Shown here: one piece after another, positions 1 through 6,206 of the stretch
Position numbering within the stretch: position 1 is the first letter of the stretch
Layout: the number at the start of each line of letters is the position of its first letter
Assembly: GCA_046728075.1 (NCBI GenBank)
Contig: JBKPDV010000267.1
Coordinates: 1-6,457, forward strand
DNA length: 6,457 nucleotides
Direction of reading: 5' to 3'
Source: JBKPDV01 sp046728075
Lineage (GTDB): Bacteria; Acidobacteriota; Thermoanaerobaculia; UBA5066; Gp7-AA6
Made by a program: the position numbers and the translations under genes
Notes under the pieces: model-generated
What the model was told of the DNA's origin: nothing
Databases searched by the model: none
The model's input: only the letters and a program-made list of their open reading frames with translations

Positions 1-1630
1 CCTCGATCGCCTCCTCGTAGCGTCCCTCGTTGTGCAGCTCCATGCCCCGCGCGTACCAGCCGCGGCCGCCCCCGACGAGGACCGCCCGCTCGGGCTTCTT
101 CGTCTCCGATTGCGACGCGTTCTCGAATCCTTCGATTCCACCGGACACGCCGCCTTCGACGCCGCCGGCGACACCGCCCTTGACGCCGCGGGCGCTGCCG
201 CCCTTCACGCCCGGCGCGACGCCTCCCGGAATTCCGCCAAGCGCGCCGTCGACAACGCCCCCTGCGATTCCTCCGGAGACTCCTCCCGGAACGCCTTCTT
301 CGACTCCTCCACGCATGGCCGTGCGCGAGCCCGCGGGAGGTTTCCTGTTTCGGTCGATCGCCGGAGAGGCGCCCTTCTTGTGCTCGCATGGTTTCTTGGG
401 AGTCTTTGGCTTGGACGGGGCCGCGAGGTCGCTCATCGAGATCGGCAGAAGGCTCCTCAAGCCCGGAAGCCGGAACGCGGCGCGCCTGAGGAAGGTCGTG
501 CGCTGGTCTCCGCATTCGAACCAGGGTTGCACGGCGCCGGTCGCCATCACGGCCACGAGCATCCCGGCGCCGATCAGTGAGGCCTCCAGGGCGGAGAGCC
601 CGCGCCGCGGCCGTTGGCCGTCGAGGATCGCGCGCATGCGAGACTCGAACTGTGAGGGCCGCGCCATCGGAACGGCCGGGAGCAGCCGCGGACGGCGCGG
701 CAGCGAGCGCACGATGCCGAGTAGGTGAGCCGCATAGACCGACGGCTTGGTGCCGAATGTGAGAACGAGATCGTCACACGCCTTCTCACAGTCCTTGCGC
801 GCGAGTCCGACGGCTCCCCAAACGAGCGGATGAAACCAGTAGATGGCGCGAACGACCTCGGCCAGGAGCAGTGAGATCCAGTCCCGACGCTTCACGTGCG
901 CGAGCTCGTGTAAAAGCACCAACCGCCGCCGTTCCGGCGTCCACCGATCGGCGTCGGCCGCTAGGAGCAGCAGCGGCGGCGCGGCTCCGTACGTCATCGC
1001 GACCGCGACTCCGTCGCTCTTCAAGAGCCTGACCGGCCCGGTCAGCCCCAGATGCTGGGAAAGCTCATCCTTAACGAGGATCCAATCGAGATCGAACACG
1101 GGCCGCGCATTGCGGGCGATGTGGCGGACCCGCATCGTTCCCGTGGCGAGTCGCGCGAGGGCGTAAGCGGCGCCGAGGGCCCAGACGAGGAAAGCAGCCT
1201 GAGGCCAGGTCACGGGACGCCGCGGGGATGCGGGGGACTGCTCGAAAGACCGCGACGGTCTCGCAGCACCTCCGGAGACAGCCGGCTCCGATCGTTTCAC
1301 GGTGCGGGAGGCCGCGAAACGGGAGGCGCCGCGGGAATCCTCGAGCTTCCATTTCGCGACTTGCTCTCGCGCCACGGCGGCGGGTGCGGGTCGCTCGATT
1401 CCGGGTTTGGGAAACGGATATGCCAGCAGCGGGACCCGCAGGCGCGGCACGAGCGGCAAGAGAAGAGGCAGGAGCGCGGCTCCCGCCAATGCGAGCGTCG
1501 TCAAGGCGTGGCGCCCGGCGGCGGACATCCGCCGCAGAAGCAGCCGCGCGATTCCGGCCGCGGCGAGAAGGATCGTGACCTTGAGCGTCACGTCGAGGGC
1601 AAAACGGACGGCGGCGGTGTCAGCGAGCAT
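1..1630 (-). CDS. M56 (BlaR1/MecR1-type) membrane zinc metalloprotease with Gly-rich repeat and TPR-like tail, 3' end beyond window
   Basis: Hand translation of the minus strand from the ATG at 1630-1628 gives an uninterrupted frame of 543 codons running off the left edge. Hydrophobic segments lie near residues 5-25, 44-62, 145-162 and 348-365. Between the third and fourth is the M56 protease region: zinc site H241-E-L-A-H245 followed by VKRRDW, then YWFHPLVW (264-271) and E282-KACDD, where E282 is the probable third zinc ligand. In BlaR1/MecR1 this domain faces the cytoplasm and triggers loss of the partner repressor, while the C-terminal part is periplasmic. Here the C-terminal part is a Lys/Pro-rich linker (about 385-440), a Gly-Gly-Val repeat (441-502) and a TPR-like start (W525 to E543, with GRYEEAIE). 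No penicillin-binding motifs are visible, though the end is missing. The start directly abuts the repressor stop codon, and GGAGG lies 8 bases ahead of it. Family assignment is firm; the signal sensed is unknown. Confidence 0.93.
   Translation of the reverse strand, partial: MLADTAAVRFALDVTLKVTILLAAAGIARLLLRRMSAAGRHALTTLALAGAALLPLLLPLVPRLRVPLLAYPFPKPGIERPAPAAVAREQVAKWKLEDSRGASRFAASRTVKRSEPAVSGGAARPSRSFEQSPASPRRPVTWPQAAFLVWALGAAYALARLATGTMRVRHIARNARPVFDLDWILVKDELSQHLGLTGPVRLLKSDGVAVAMTYGAAPPLLLLAADADRWTPERRRLVLLHELAHVKRRDWISLLLAEVVRAIYWFHPLVWGAVGLARKDCEKACDDLVLTFGTKPSVYAAHLLGIVRSLPRRPRLLPAVPMARPSQFESRMRAILDGQRPRRGLSALEASLIGAGMLVAVMATGAVQPWFECGDQRTTFLRRAAFRLPGLRSLLPISMSDLAAPSKPKTPKKPCEHKKGASPAIDRNRKPPAGSRTAMRGGVEEGVPGGVSGGIAGGVVDGALGGIPGGVAPGVKGGSARGVKGGVAGGVEGGVSGGIEGFENASQSETKKPERAVLVGGGRGWYARGMELHNEGRYEEAIE
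125..310 (-). repeat. Coding region of a Gly-Gly-Val/Ile repeat in the M56 protein
   Basis: Residues 441-502 of the protease are an irregular run of short units of the form G-G-V or G-G-I with one or two intervening residues (for example PGGVSGGIAGGV). About a dozen units are present. It sits between a charged linker and the TPR-like tail, on the predicted periplasmic side. Similar GGV-rich linkers occur, as I recall, in Acidobacteriota TonB-like and M56 proteins. It probably acts as an extended flexible spacer. At the DNA level the units are imperfect GGCGTC/GGAGTC-type repeats and could vary in number by recombination or slippage. Confidence 0.8.
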
Positions 1631-2014
1631 CTAACGGCCCTCCTCTCTGGCCTGATCGATCAAACGCGAGAGGCGGTCGAGCTCCTGCTCCGAGAGTTCC
1701 GAGCGGGACATGTCAATCAGAGCGGCGACGGCCTTCTCCGGCGATCCCTGAAAAAAAGTCTGCAACAGGTTGCGCAGGGCCGATCGGCGGGCGCGATCCG
1801 CCGGAATCGTCGGAAGGTAGACGTAGCGGTTCCCTTCTTCCACGTGGCGGACGTGCCCCTTTTGTTCGAGGATGCGCAGCAGCGCGCGGACGGCCGAGTA
1901 GCTCGGAGGGTCGGGCAGCTTCGCCAGGACGTCGGTCGCTGTGGCGCGCCCTTCCCGGTAGATGACTTCCATGATCTGACGCTCACGCCGCGAGAAGCTC
2001 GAAGGGGCCTTCAT
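1631..2014 (-). CDS. BlaI/MecI/CopY-family winged-helix transcriptional repressor
   Basis: This 127-residue protein has the length and layout of the BlaI/MecI family (Penicillinase_R). An N-terminal winged helix (about residues 6-68) contains SRRERQIMEVIYREGRATATDVL, a recognition-helix stretch SYSAVRALLRILEQKGHV (38-55) and a wing ending RYVYLP (63-68). The C-terminal helical part (about 75-125) is the usual dimerisation region. The family binds dyad operators as dimers and is inactivated when a partner M56 protease is activated; that partner follows immediately with zero spacing, so the two are one operon. A strong Shine-Dalgarno GGGAGGG lies 7 bases before the ATG. Two 14-base dyads directly upstream suggest autoregulation. 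By eye, the Asn-Phe pair cleaved in staphylococcal BlaI aligns with A98-L99 here. The regulated pathway cannot be told from this protein; beta-lactam resistance should not be assumed. Confidence 0.94.
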   Translation of the reverse strand: MKAPSSFSRRERQIMEVIYREGRATATDVLAKLPDPPSYSAVRALLRILEQKGHVRHVEEGNRYVYLPTIPADRARRSALRNLLQTFFQGSPEKAVAALIDMSRSELSEQELDRLSRLIDQAREEGR

Positions 2015-2021
2015 CCGCCTT

Positions 2022-2028
2022 CCCTCCC
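2022..2028 (-). promoter_or_regulatory. Shine-Dalgarno of the BlaI-type repressor gene
   Basis: GGGAGGG on the minus strand, 7 bases before the ATG at 2014-2012. It fixes the start of the repressor and suggests strong translation of the first gene of the operon. Confidence 0.75.
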
Positions 2029-2037
2029 ACCTCTGAT

Positions 2038-2071
2038 GCTAAGAATTTAGCATAAGTGCTAGAAATTTAGC
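2038..2071. promoter_or_regulatory. Twin 14-base dyads, candidate operators of the BlaI-type repressor
   Basis: On the plus strand GCTAAGAATTTAGC (2038-2051) and GCTAGAAATTTAGC (2058-2071) differ at two of 14 positions (the central residues), and each has a GCTA..TAGC dyad. Their starts are 20 bases apart, close to two helical turns, so two dimers would bind the same DNA face. They lie 24-57 bases ahead of the repressor start codon, in an AT-rich island within GC-rich DNA where the promoter of the repressor operon would be expected. The occupant is inferred from position and from known autoregulation in the BlaI family; the sequence is not the staphylococcal TACA/TGTA operator. Confidence 0.7.
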
Positions 2072-2167
2072 TTCGGGCCATTGAAAAGTTACGGAGGCGC
2101 CGGGAAAAGGTTCTGCGGAATCGCGCGGCGCGCGGACTCCCGATCCGGAAGGATCTCGGCCGGCAGG

Positions 2168-2203
2168 AACCCTCGTGTGTAAATCGCTCGATTTACAAGG
2201 GTT
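2168..2203. promoter_or_regulatory. Long interrupted palindrome upstream of the Nudix gene
   Basis: The core is a perfect 9-base inverted repeat, TGTAAATCG (2178-2186) and CGATTTACA (2189-2197), with a two-base centre. Outside it a second perfect 6-base pair, AACCCT (2168-2173) and AGGGTT (2198-2203), continues the symmetry, offset by four unpaired bases (CGTG, 2174-2177) on the left. It ends 44 bases before the Nudix start and about 100 bases from the twin dyads of the repressor. As DNA the core could be a dimer operator; as RNA it would fold to a stem with a four-base bulge. There is no T-tract after it, so a simple intrinsic terminator is unlikely. The binding factor is unknown. Confidence 0.6.
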
Positions 2204-2235
2204 GAGCAGGCCTCTCGCCGATAAGACCGAAGCGG

Positions 2236-2241
2236 TATCTT
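2236..2241 (+). promoter_or_regulatory. Possible -10 element for a near-leaderless Nudix transcript
   Basis: TATCTT fits the TAnnnT form of a bacterial -10 box and ends 6 bases before the Nudix ATG, where transcription would start at or next to the start codon. No Shine-Dalgarno is visible ahead of this ATG, which fits leaderless translation. No good -35 hexamer is seen at the normal distance, so this is weak. Confidence 0.3.
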
Positions 2242-2247
2242 GCGTGT

Positions 2248-2811
2248 ATGAGACCAAAACCCCGGATTCTCTTCGAGGGAGAGCACCTCGCCCTTCTCCG
2301 CGCCGAGGGCTGGGAGTACGCCGAGCACCGGAAGGCCCGGGAAGCCGTGATGGTCGTCGCCTTGACGCCCAAGGGCGAGATCGTCCTGGCCGATGAATAC
2401 CGGCCGGCCGTCGCGGCCCGTGTCCTTTCCCTGCCCGCCGGATTAGTCGGCGACAGCGGCGAGAAGGAGGAGCCGCGAGTCGCGGCAACCCGGGAGCTTC
2501 GCGAGGAGACCGGCTACGAGGCGCTCGCACTCGAGCGTCTCGGGCATGGGCCCGGTTCCGCTGGGGCCTCCTCCGAGCTCGTGACGTTCTTTCTTGCCAG
2601 CGACGCTCGAAGAGTCGGCGATCCGAGGCTGGAGGACCAGCAGTTGATTCGGGTGCACGTCGTTGCGCTCGACGGTCTGCTCTGGTGGGCCCGCGATCGG
2701 GAAGCGGAAGGCATGCTCGTGGATCCGAAGATCTGGGCCGGCCTGTATCTGGCCGCGGCGGCGGGAGTCGCGGCAGCTCTTCCCGTCTCCCCGGCAGCTC
2801 CCGAGACTTGA
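2248..2811 (+). CDS. Nudix hydrolase, ADP-ribose/ADP-sugar pyrophosphatase-like
   Basis: This 187-residue protein has a complete Nudix box at residues 68-90: G68, E74, then R82-E83-L-R-E86-E87-T-G89-Y90, matching Gx5Ex7REUxEExGU. E83, E86 and E87 are the expected metal ligands. The box is preceded by EYRPAVAARVLSLPAGL (50-66), which matches the (Q/E)YR...LPAG pattern of the ADP-ribose pyrophosphatase branch, which splits ADP-sugars to AMP and a sugar phosphate. Odd points are an Arg-Val-Leu-Ser entry to LPAG where most relatives have an acidic residue such as Glu, and an Ala-rich C-terminal helix (about 161-175). The N-terminus (RILFEGEHLALLR) fits the family, supporting the ATG at 2248 although it has no Shine-Dalgarno. 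It is the first gene of a plus-strand pair with the radical SAM gene 45 bases downstream. The exact substrate is not determinable; other nucleoside diphosphate sugars are possible. Confidence 0.9.
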   Translation: MRPKPRILFEGEHLALLRAEGWEYAEHRKAREAVMVVALTPKGEIVLADEYRPAVAARVLSLPAGLVGDSGEKEEPRVAATRELREETGYEALALERLGHGPGSAGASSELVTFFLASDARRVGDPRLEDQQLIRVHVVALDGLLWWARDREAEGMLVDPKIWAGLYLAAAAGVAAALPVSPAAPET

Positions 2812-2845
2812 TGCGCGAAGCGGTCCGGGCGTAGCCTCTCCACGC

Positions 2846-2852
2846 GGGGTGA
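2846..2852 (+). promoter_or_regulatory. Shine-Dalgarno that supports the GTG start of the radical SAM gene
   Basis: GGGGTGA lies 4 bases ahead of the GTG at 2857. It supports the non-ATG start; the protein begins TSLRVVLVKPSKY right after it, which is the expected first beta strand of this family. Confidence 0.5.
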
Positions 2853-2856
2853 CCCG

Positions 2857-4401
2857 GTGACGTCTCTGCGGGTCGTGCTCGTCAAACCGAGCAAGTACGC
2901 GGCCGACGGGGCGGTCGAACGTTTCCGTCGCGGCTTCATGCCCAACAGCACGCTGCCGTATCTGGCGAGCCTCACGCCAGCGCGATTGAGCGGCGCGGGC
3001 GCGGCCTGCGAGGTCCACGCGATCGACGAGTACGTGGAGACCGACCTCGCCTATCTCGATCTGCTCGCGCCGGCAGCCGGCGGACGCACCCTCGTCGCGC
3101 TCGTGGGTGTCCAGAGCCACCAGTTCCACCGCGCGCTCGATCTGGCGGCGCTCGCAGTCTCGCGCGGAGCGTGCGCCGTGATCGGCGGGCCTCACCCGAT
3201 GACCTGCGACACGGCTCCCCTCGAGCGGCGCGGGGTCTCGTTCGCCTTCAGTGAGGCAGAGGAGATCTGGGCGGACATCCTGGCCGACGCCGCGCGCGGG
3301 CAACTCGCTCCCACCTACGGCGGGCAGCGCCGCTGGGCGCCGCGCCTCGATCCTCCGACGCTCAAGCCCCCCTCCCGCAGCAATCTCGCCCGGTACGCGG
3401 TGCCGATGCTCGGGATCTATCCCGCGCGCGGCTGTCCCTACTCCTGCAATTTCTGCTCGGTCATCAAGATCGCGGGGCACCTCGTGCGCAGCCAACCCGT
3501 GGAGACGACCGTCGTCAGCCTGCGGGCGGCCCGCCGGGCGGGAGTCAAACTCGTTTTTTTTACTTCTGACAACTTCAACAAGATTCCGCAGGCCGCCGAG
3601 CTCTTGGACGCGATCGCGGCGGAACGGATTGAGATCCCCTTCTTCGTGCAGTGCGATGCGCAGGTCTACCGCCAACCGGATCTGGTCGGGCAGCTCGCGC
3701 GGGCGGGATGCTTTCAGATGTTCGTGGGAGCGGAGTCCTTCCATGCGCCGACGCTCGCCGCCGCGCACAAGTTTCACAACACCCCGGAGAAATACGGCGA
3801 GATCGTGCGCCTCTGCCGAGCCAACGGGATCACGAGCCATCTCTCGAACATTCTCGGCTTTCCGCAAGACACGCGGGAGGGAATCCGGGGGCACCTGGAG
3901 ACACTCCGCGCGCTCGATCCCGACGTCGCGTCCTTCTACATCCTGACTCCGATTCCGGGCACGCAGCAGTACGCGGAGTTTCAGGCGTCCGGCCTGCTGC
4001 TGGAGGAGAACCTCGACCGCTACGACGGAACCGCCACAACGTGGAGGCATCCAAGCTTCTCGGGCGAAGAGCTCGGCGAGCTTCTCTTCGATTGCTATCG
4101 CCGCTTCTACCGGACTCGCGACGTCGCGCGAAGGCTCGTCCGTGTCTCCCGCTTCCCGCGCGACTTCCGCCGGTTGGCCGCCGTCGCAGCGGTGGGAGGG
4201 TATGCGGCACAGTCGCGCGCCGCGGTGTGGCGGGGCCGCCATCCGATGGCCGGGGGCTTCTTCCAGGTGCGGCGAGACCGGGCCGAGGACTATCGGGAGC
4301 TTCGCCGCCGCACATTTGGGCTGGATCGGGCGCCTTTGCCCGCCGCCCGCGAGCTCTCGTCCGAGGATCAGGAAATCAACCGGAGCGCCAGACTCGGCTA
4401 G
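2857..4401 (+). CDS. B12-binding-type radical SAM protein of unknown substrate
   Basis: This 514-residue protein has the two-domain layout of cobalamin-type radical SAM enzymes. The N-terminal Rossmann-like region (about 1-150) contains VVLVKPSKY, ALVGVQS and VIGGPHP (108-114), the latter typical of B12-binding radical SAM proteins; I see no DxHxxG cobalamin motif. The radical SAM core (about 185-400) has C193-PYS-C197-NF-C200 to bind the 4Fe-4S cluster, then FFTSDNFNK (234-242), VGAES (290-294), ILGFPQDT (332-339) and TPIPGT (364-369), all in family order. The C-terminus (about 430-514) is basic and unassigned. Such enzymes use a 5'-deoxyadenosyl radical, often for methylation or rearrangement of unactivated carbons in lipids, pigments or natural products; the substrate here is unknown. 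It is cytoplasmic, follows the Nudix gene by 45 bases on the same strand and is probably co-transcribed. An eight-T run occurs inside the core. Confidence 0.92.
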   Translation: MTSLRVVLVKPSKYAADGAVERFRRGFMPNSTLPYLASLTPARLSGAGAACEVHAIDEYVETDLAYLDLLAPAAGGRTLVALVGVQSHQFHRALDLAALAVSRGACAVIGGPHPMTCDTAPLERRGVSFAFSEAEEIWADILADAARGQLAPTYGGQRRWAPRLDPPTLKPPSRSNLARYAVPMLGIYPARGCPYSCNFCSVIKIAGHLVRSQPVETTVVSLRAARRAGVKLVFFTSDNFNKIPQAAELLDAIAAERIEIPFFVQCDAQVYRQPDLVGQLARAGCFQMFVGAESFHAPTLAAAHKFHNTPEKYGEIVRLCRANGITSHLSNILGFPQDTREGIRGHLETLRALDPDVASFYILTPIPGTQQYAEFQASGLLLEENLDRYDGTATTWRHPSFSGEELGELLFDCYRRFYRTRDVARRLVRVSRFPRDFRRLAAVAAVGGYAAQSRAAVWRGRHPMAGGFFQVRRDRAEDYRELRRRTFGLDRAPLPAARELSSEDQEINRSARLG

Positions 4402-4517
4402 CCGTCGCTCCCGATTGTTCGAGACGCTCGGGAACCTGCAGCCTGCCGAGGCACGAGCGGGCGAAACCGCGTCGAGCGCGGAGCCCTGGAGGAAACGTCC
4501 GCCGCGACGGAGCGGGG
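4402..4517. other. Convergent intergenic junction, no convincing terminator
   Basis: These 116 bases separate the stop codons of two convergent genes. The only symmetry I can point to is TCCCGA (4409-4414) with TCGGGA (4428-4433), a 6-base stem with a 13-base loop and no T-tract on either side. A bidirectional terminator would be expected here, but it is not evident. No ORF or RNA gene is recognised. Confidence 0.4.
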
Positions 4518-6206
4518 CTAGGGCCCGCTGGCGGTTCCCGCGATCTGGATCGTCCGCACCCGCTCCTCTCGTGAGAGGGATTCGGCGCGAGTGAAGAGAT
4601 CGAGGGCCCGCTCGTAGGCCTCGAGCGCGGCCGCATAACGCCCGCGGCGCAGGAGCTTTTCTCCCTGCTGCTCGAAGGAGCGTCCCTCCCGGAAGACACC
4701 CGGCGCGTGGATCGGTGCGTCCAATCGCTCCGCCGCGATCCTGGCGAGCCCCGCCTTCAGTCGCAGGGTCTCTACCGAAGAGCGGGTCTTGGCTTCTCGT
4801 CGCTGCGCCGCCCGCGCGGTCGAGGCGAGCTCGAGAGCGACTGGCTCCGAACTGGATGACAACGAGGCGGAGGAGGCGAGCAGGGCACTTTCGATTCCAC
4901 TCCTGAAGAGGGCCGCTGGTGACGGCGAGAACGGCGACGCCGCCGGTCCGGAAGCCATCGTCGCTGCATCGGGAAGGCGACGCCGCATCGGGAAGTCGGC
5001 AAACAGCAAACCGACGACTGCCGCGGCGACCGCAGCCGCTCGCGCCAGCCACCGGAACCGTGAGACCAGGCGCCGAGCGAGGGGGCCGCCGAAGTCAGTG
5101 ACCTCTTCGTGAGAAGACGCGGGAACCGGCCTTTCCGCCACTAATGCCGGCGCGATGGGCTCTGGCGGCTCGAGCGAGATCGCCGACGTTGCCGGAACCA
5201 GGCGCTCGTGCTCTTGCGAAAGAGGATTCGTCGAGTTTCCGTCAAACGGAGTCGGCAGAATCCGACTCTCCGGGTTCAGGAGATCGTAGAGGAACAGGGC
5301 AAGATCCGCCGCGGACGGTTCGAACGGACAGGCCGCGATCAGGTCGCGCAGGGAGGAGCGCAGCTCGACGACCGAATCAAATCGCTCATGGCGTGCGCCG
5401 ACAGCAAATCGCAGCAGGAGATTGACCTCCTGCGAGAATTCGTCGTCCGCCCGCCAGCGGGCCGGGGGCAGGTCCGCCGAGGCGCGGCGGCCGGTCACGA
5501 GCTCCAACAAGAGGACGCCGATCGAATACACGTCGGTCGTTTCGTCGGCTCGACCGGTCTGTCTCGCTTCGGAGGGCAGGTAGGGCGCGACATCGCGCCA
5601 CATGCGGGAGCGGGAGAGTGCCGGAAGGATGGCGCTCGAAAGACCGAACCCCTCCACGCGGACATCGGCGTCGGACGAGATGTTGACGAACCCGGGCCAG
5701 AGGGCCCCGTGGAGGCGCGGAGGGACCGAGGGGGAGGAGAACCGCATCTGTTCGATTTGTGCGGCGGCGCGTTCGGCGATGGAAAGAGCGAACTCGACGG
5801 GCATCGCCCAGCCGCCCGCGCGAGAGCGAGCGAGAACGAAGTCGAGCGTCCAGCCGCTGGTCTCGGGCCAGACCAGATAAGCCGTGCCGGCGGAGATGCG
5901 CAATCCCCGGTGGCGCTCGATCGGCTCGGCGGTCCGCTCGAGCTCTTGCCGGACCGCCGCGAGCACGGCGCGCGGCGCGAGCTCCGGCGATTGGAGCAGG
6001 CGGAGCCGGACGAATCGGCCGTCGCTGGTGTGGAGTGCACGGTAGACGGAACCGAGCGCGTCGTCTCCCAGTTGCGATACGAGCAAGTAGTCGCCGACGC
6101 TCCGAGCGCTCGAATGGGAGAAGCCGCCGATCGAGGAAGAGGAAGAGGAAGACGACAGCGAAGCGTCCCGATTCTCCGAGCTCAAACGACCGAGTTCATC
6201 GCTCAT
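4518..6206 (-). CDS. Membrane-anchored protein-kinase-fold pseudokinase with C-terminal TPR-like motif
   Basis: Taken from the ATG at 6206-6204, the protein has 562 residues. After a Ser-rich N-terminus (eight Ser at 18-25) comes a Ser/Thr-kinase fold (about 37-295): a degenerate glycine loop LGDDALGSVYRA (46-57), RFVRLRLL where the ATP-binding Lys is R69, HGALWPGF (166-173) in place of HRDLKPxN, EGFG (185-188) in place of DFG, and a well kept DVYSIGVLLLELVTGR (225-240). The Lys, catalytic Asp, Asn and metal-binding Asp are thus all replaced, so phosphotransfer is unlikely. A Pro-rich linker, one membrane segment (about 387-404, flanked by Arg), a Ser/Ala-rich stretch and a TPR-like helix pair (about 510-538, GRYAAALEAYERAL) follow. 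The C-terminus is probably periplasmic. An in-frame ATG at 6263 would add 19 residues; the inner ATG is preferred because GAGGG sits 4 bases before it, whereas the outer has none. A scaffold or sensing role is inferred. Confidence 0.85.
   Translation of the reverse strand: MSDELGRLSSENRDASLSSSSSSSSIGGFSHSSARSVGDYLLVSQLGDDALGSVYRALHTSDGRFVRLRLLQSPELAPRAVLAAVRQELERTAEPIERHRGLRISAGTAYLVWPETSGWTLDFVLARSRAGGWAMPVEFALSIAERAAAQIEQMRFSSPSVPPRLHGALWPGFVNISSDADVRVEGFGLSSAILPALSRSRMWRDVAPYLPSEARQTGRADETTDVYSIGVLLLELVTGRRASADLPPARWRADDEFSQEVNLLLRFAVGARHERFDSVVELRSSLRDLIAACPFEPSAADLALFLYDLLNPESRILPTPFDGNSTNPLSQEHERLVPATSAISLEPPEPIAPALVAERPVPASSHEEVTDFGGPLARRLVSRFRWLARAAAVAAAVVGLLFADFPMRRRLPDAATMASGPAASPFSPSPAALFRSGIESALLASSASLSSSSEPVALELASTARAAQRREAKTRSSVETLRLKAGLARIAAERLDAPIHAPGVFREGRSFEQQGEKLLRRGRYAAALEAYERALDLFTRAESLSREERVRTIQIAGTASGP
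6133..6150 (+). repeat. GAGGAA hexamer repeat coding for the poly-Ser run
   Basis: Three perfect copies of GAGGAA in tandem (18 bases) lie on the plus strand. On the minus strand they read as Ser codons within the Ser-rich N-terminus of the pseudokinase. Copy-number change in steps of six would keep the frame, so the run can vary without breaking the gene. Confidence 0.75.

Noticed and set aside
30..728. Plus-strand frame with a Thr-Pro-Pro repeat
   Set aside because: The repeat is the antisense reading of the GGV-coding repeat of the M56 gene, and the same strand segment continues opposite the HExxH-containing protease.
1631..2014. Calling the regulator pair a beta-lactam resistance operon
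   Set aside because: No beta-lactamase or penicillin-binding sensor is visible, and BlaI/M56 pairs control many other functions.
1052..2050. Plus-strand open frame of 332 codons
   Set aside because: It lies antisense to the repressor and protease genes, whose motifs (winged helix, membrane segments) are convincing; its own translation is Arg/Gly-rich and domain-free.
2142..2155. Small dyad GATCC-GGAA-GGATC in the divergent intergenic region
   Set aside because: Five-base arms only, and built on a common GATCC element; much weaker than the palindrome at 2168-2203.
4409..4433. Stem TCCCGA/TCGGGA as a terminator between the convergent genes
   Set aside because: Six base pairs with a 13-base loop and no T-run on either strand is below what I would call a terminator.
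2443..5052. Long minus-strand open frame of 869 codons opposite the Nudix and radical SAM genes
   Set aside because: It is antisense to two genes with clear family motifs, is rich in Arg, Gly and Ala with no recognisable domain, and also crosses the convergent junction into the pseudokinase in another frame. This is the usual shadow of GC-rich codon bias.
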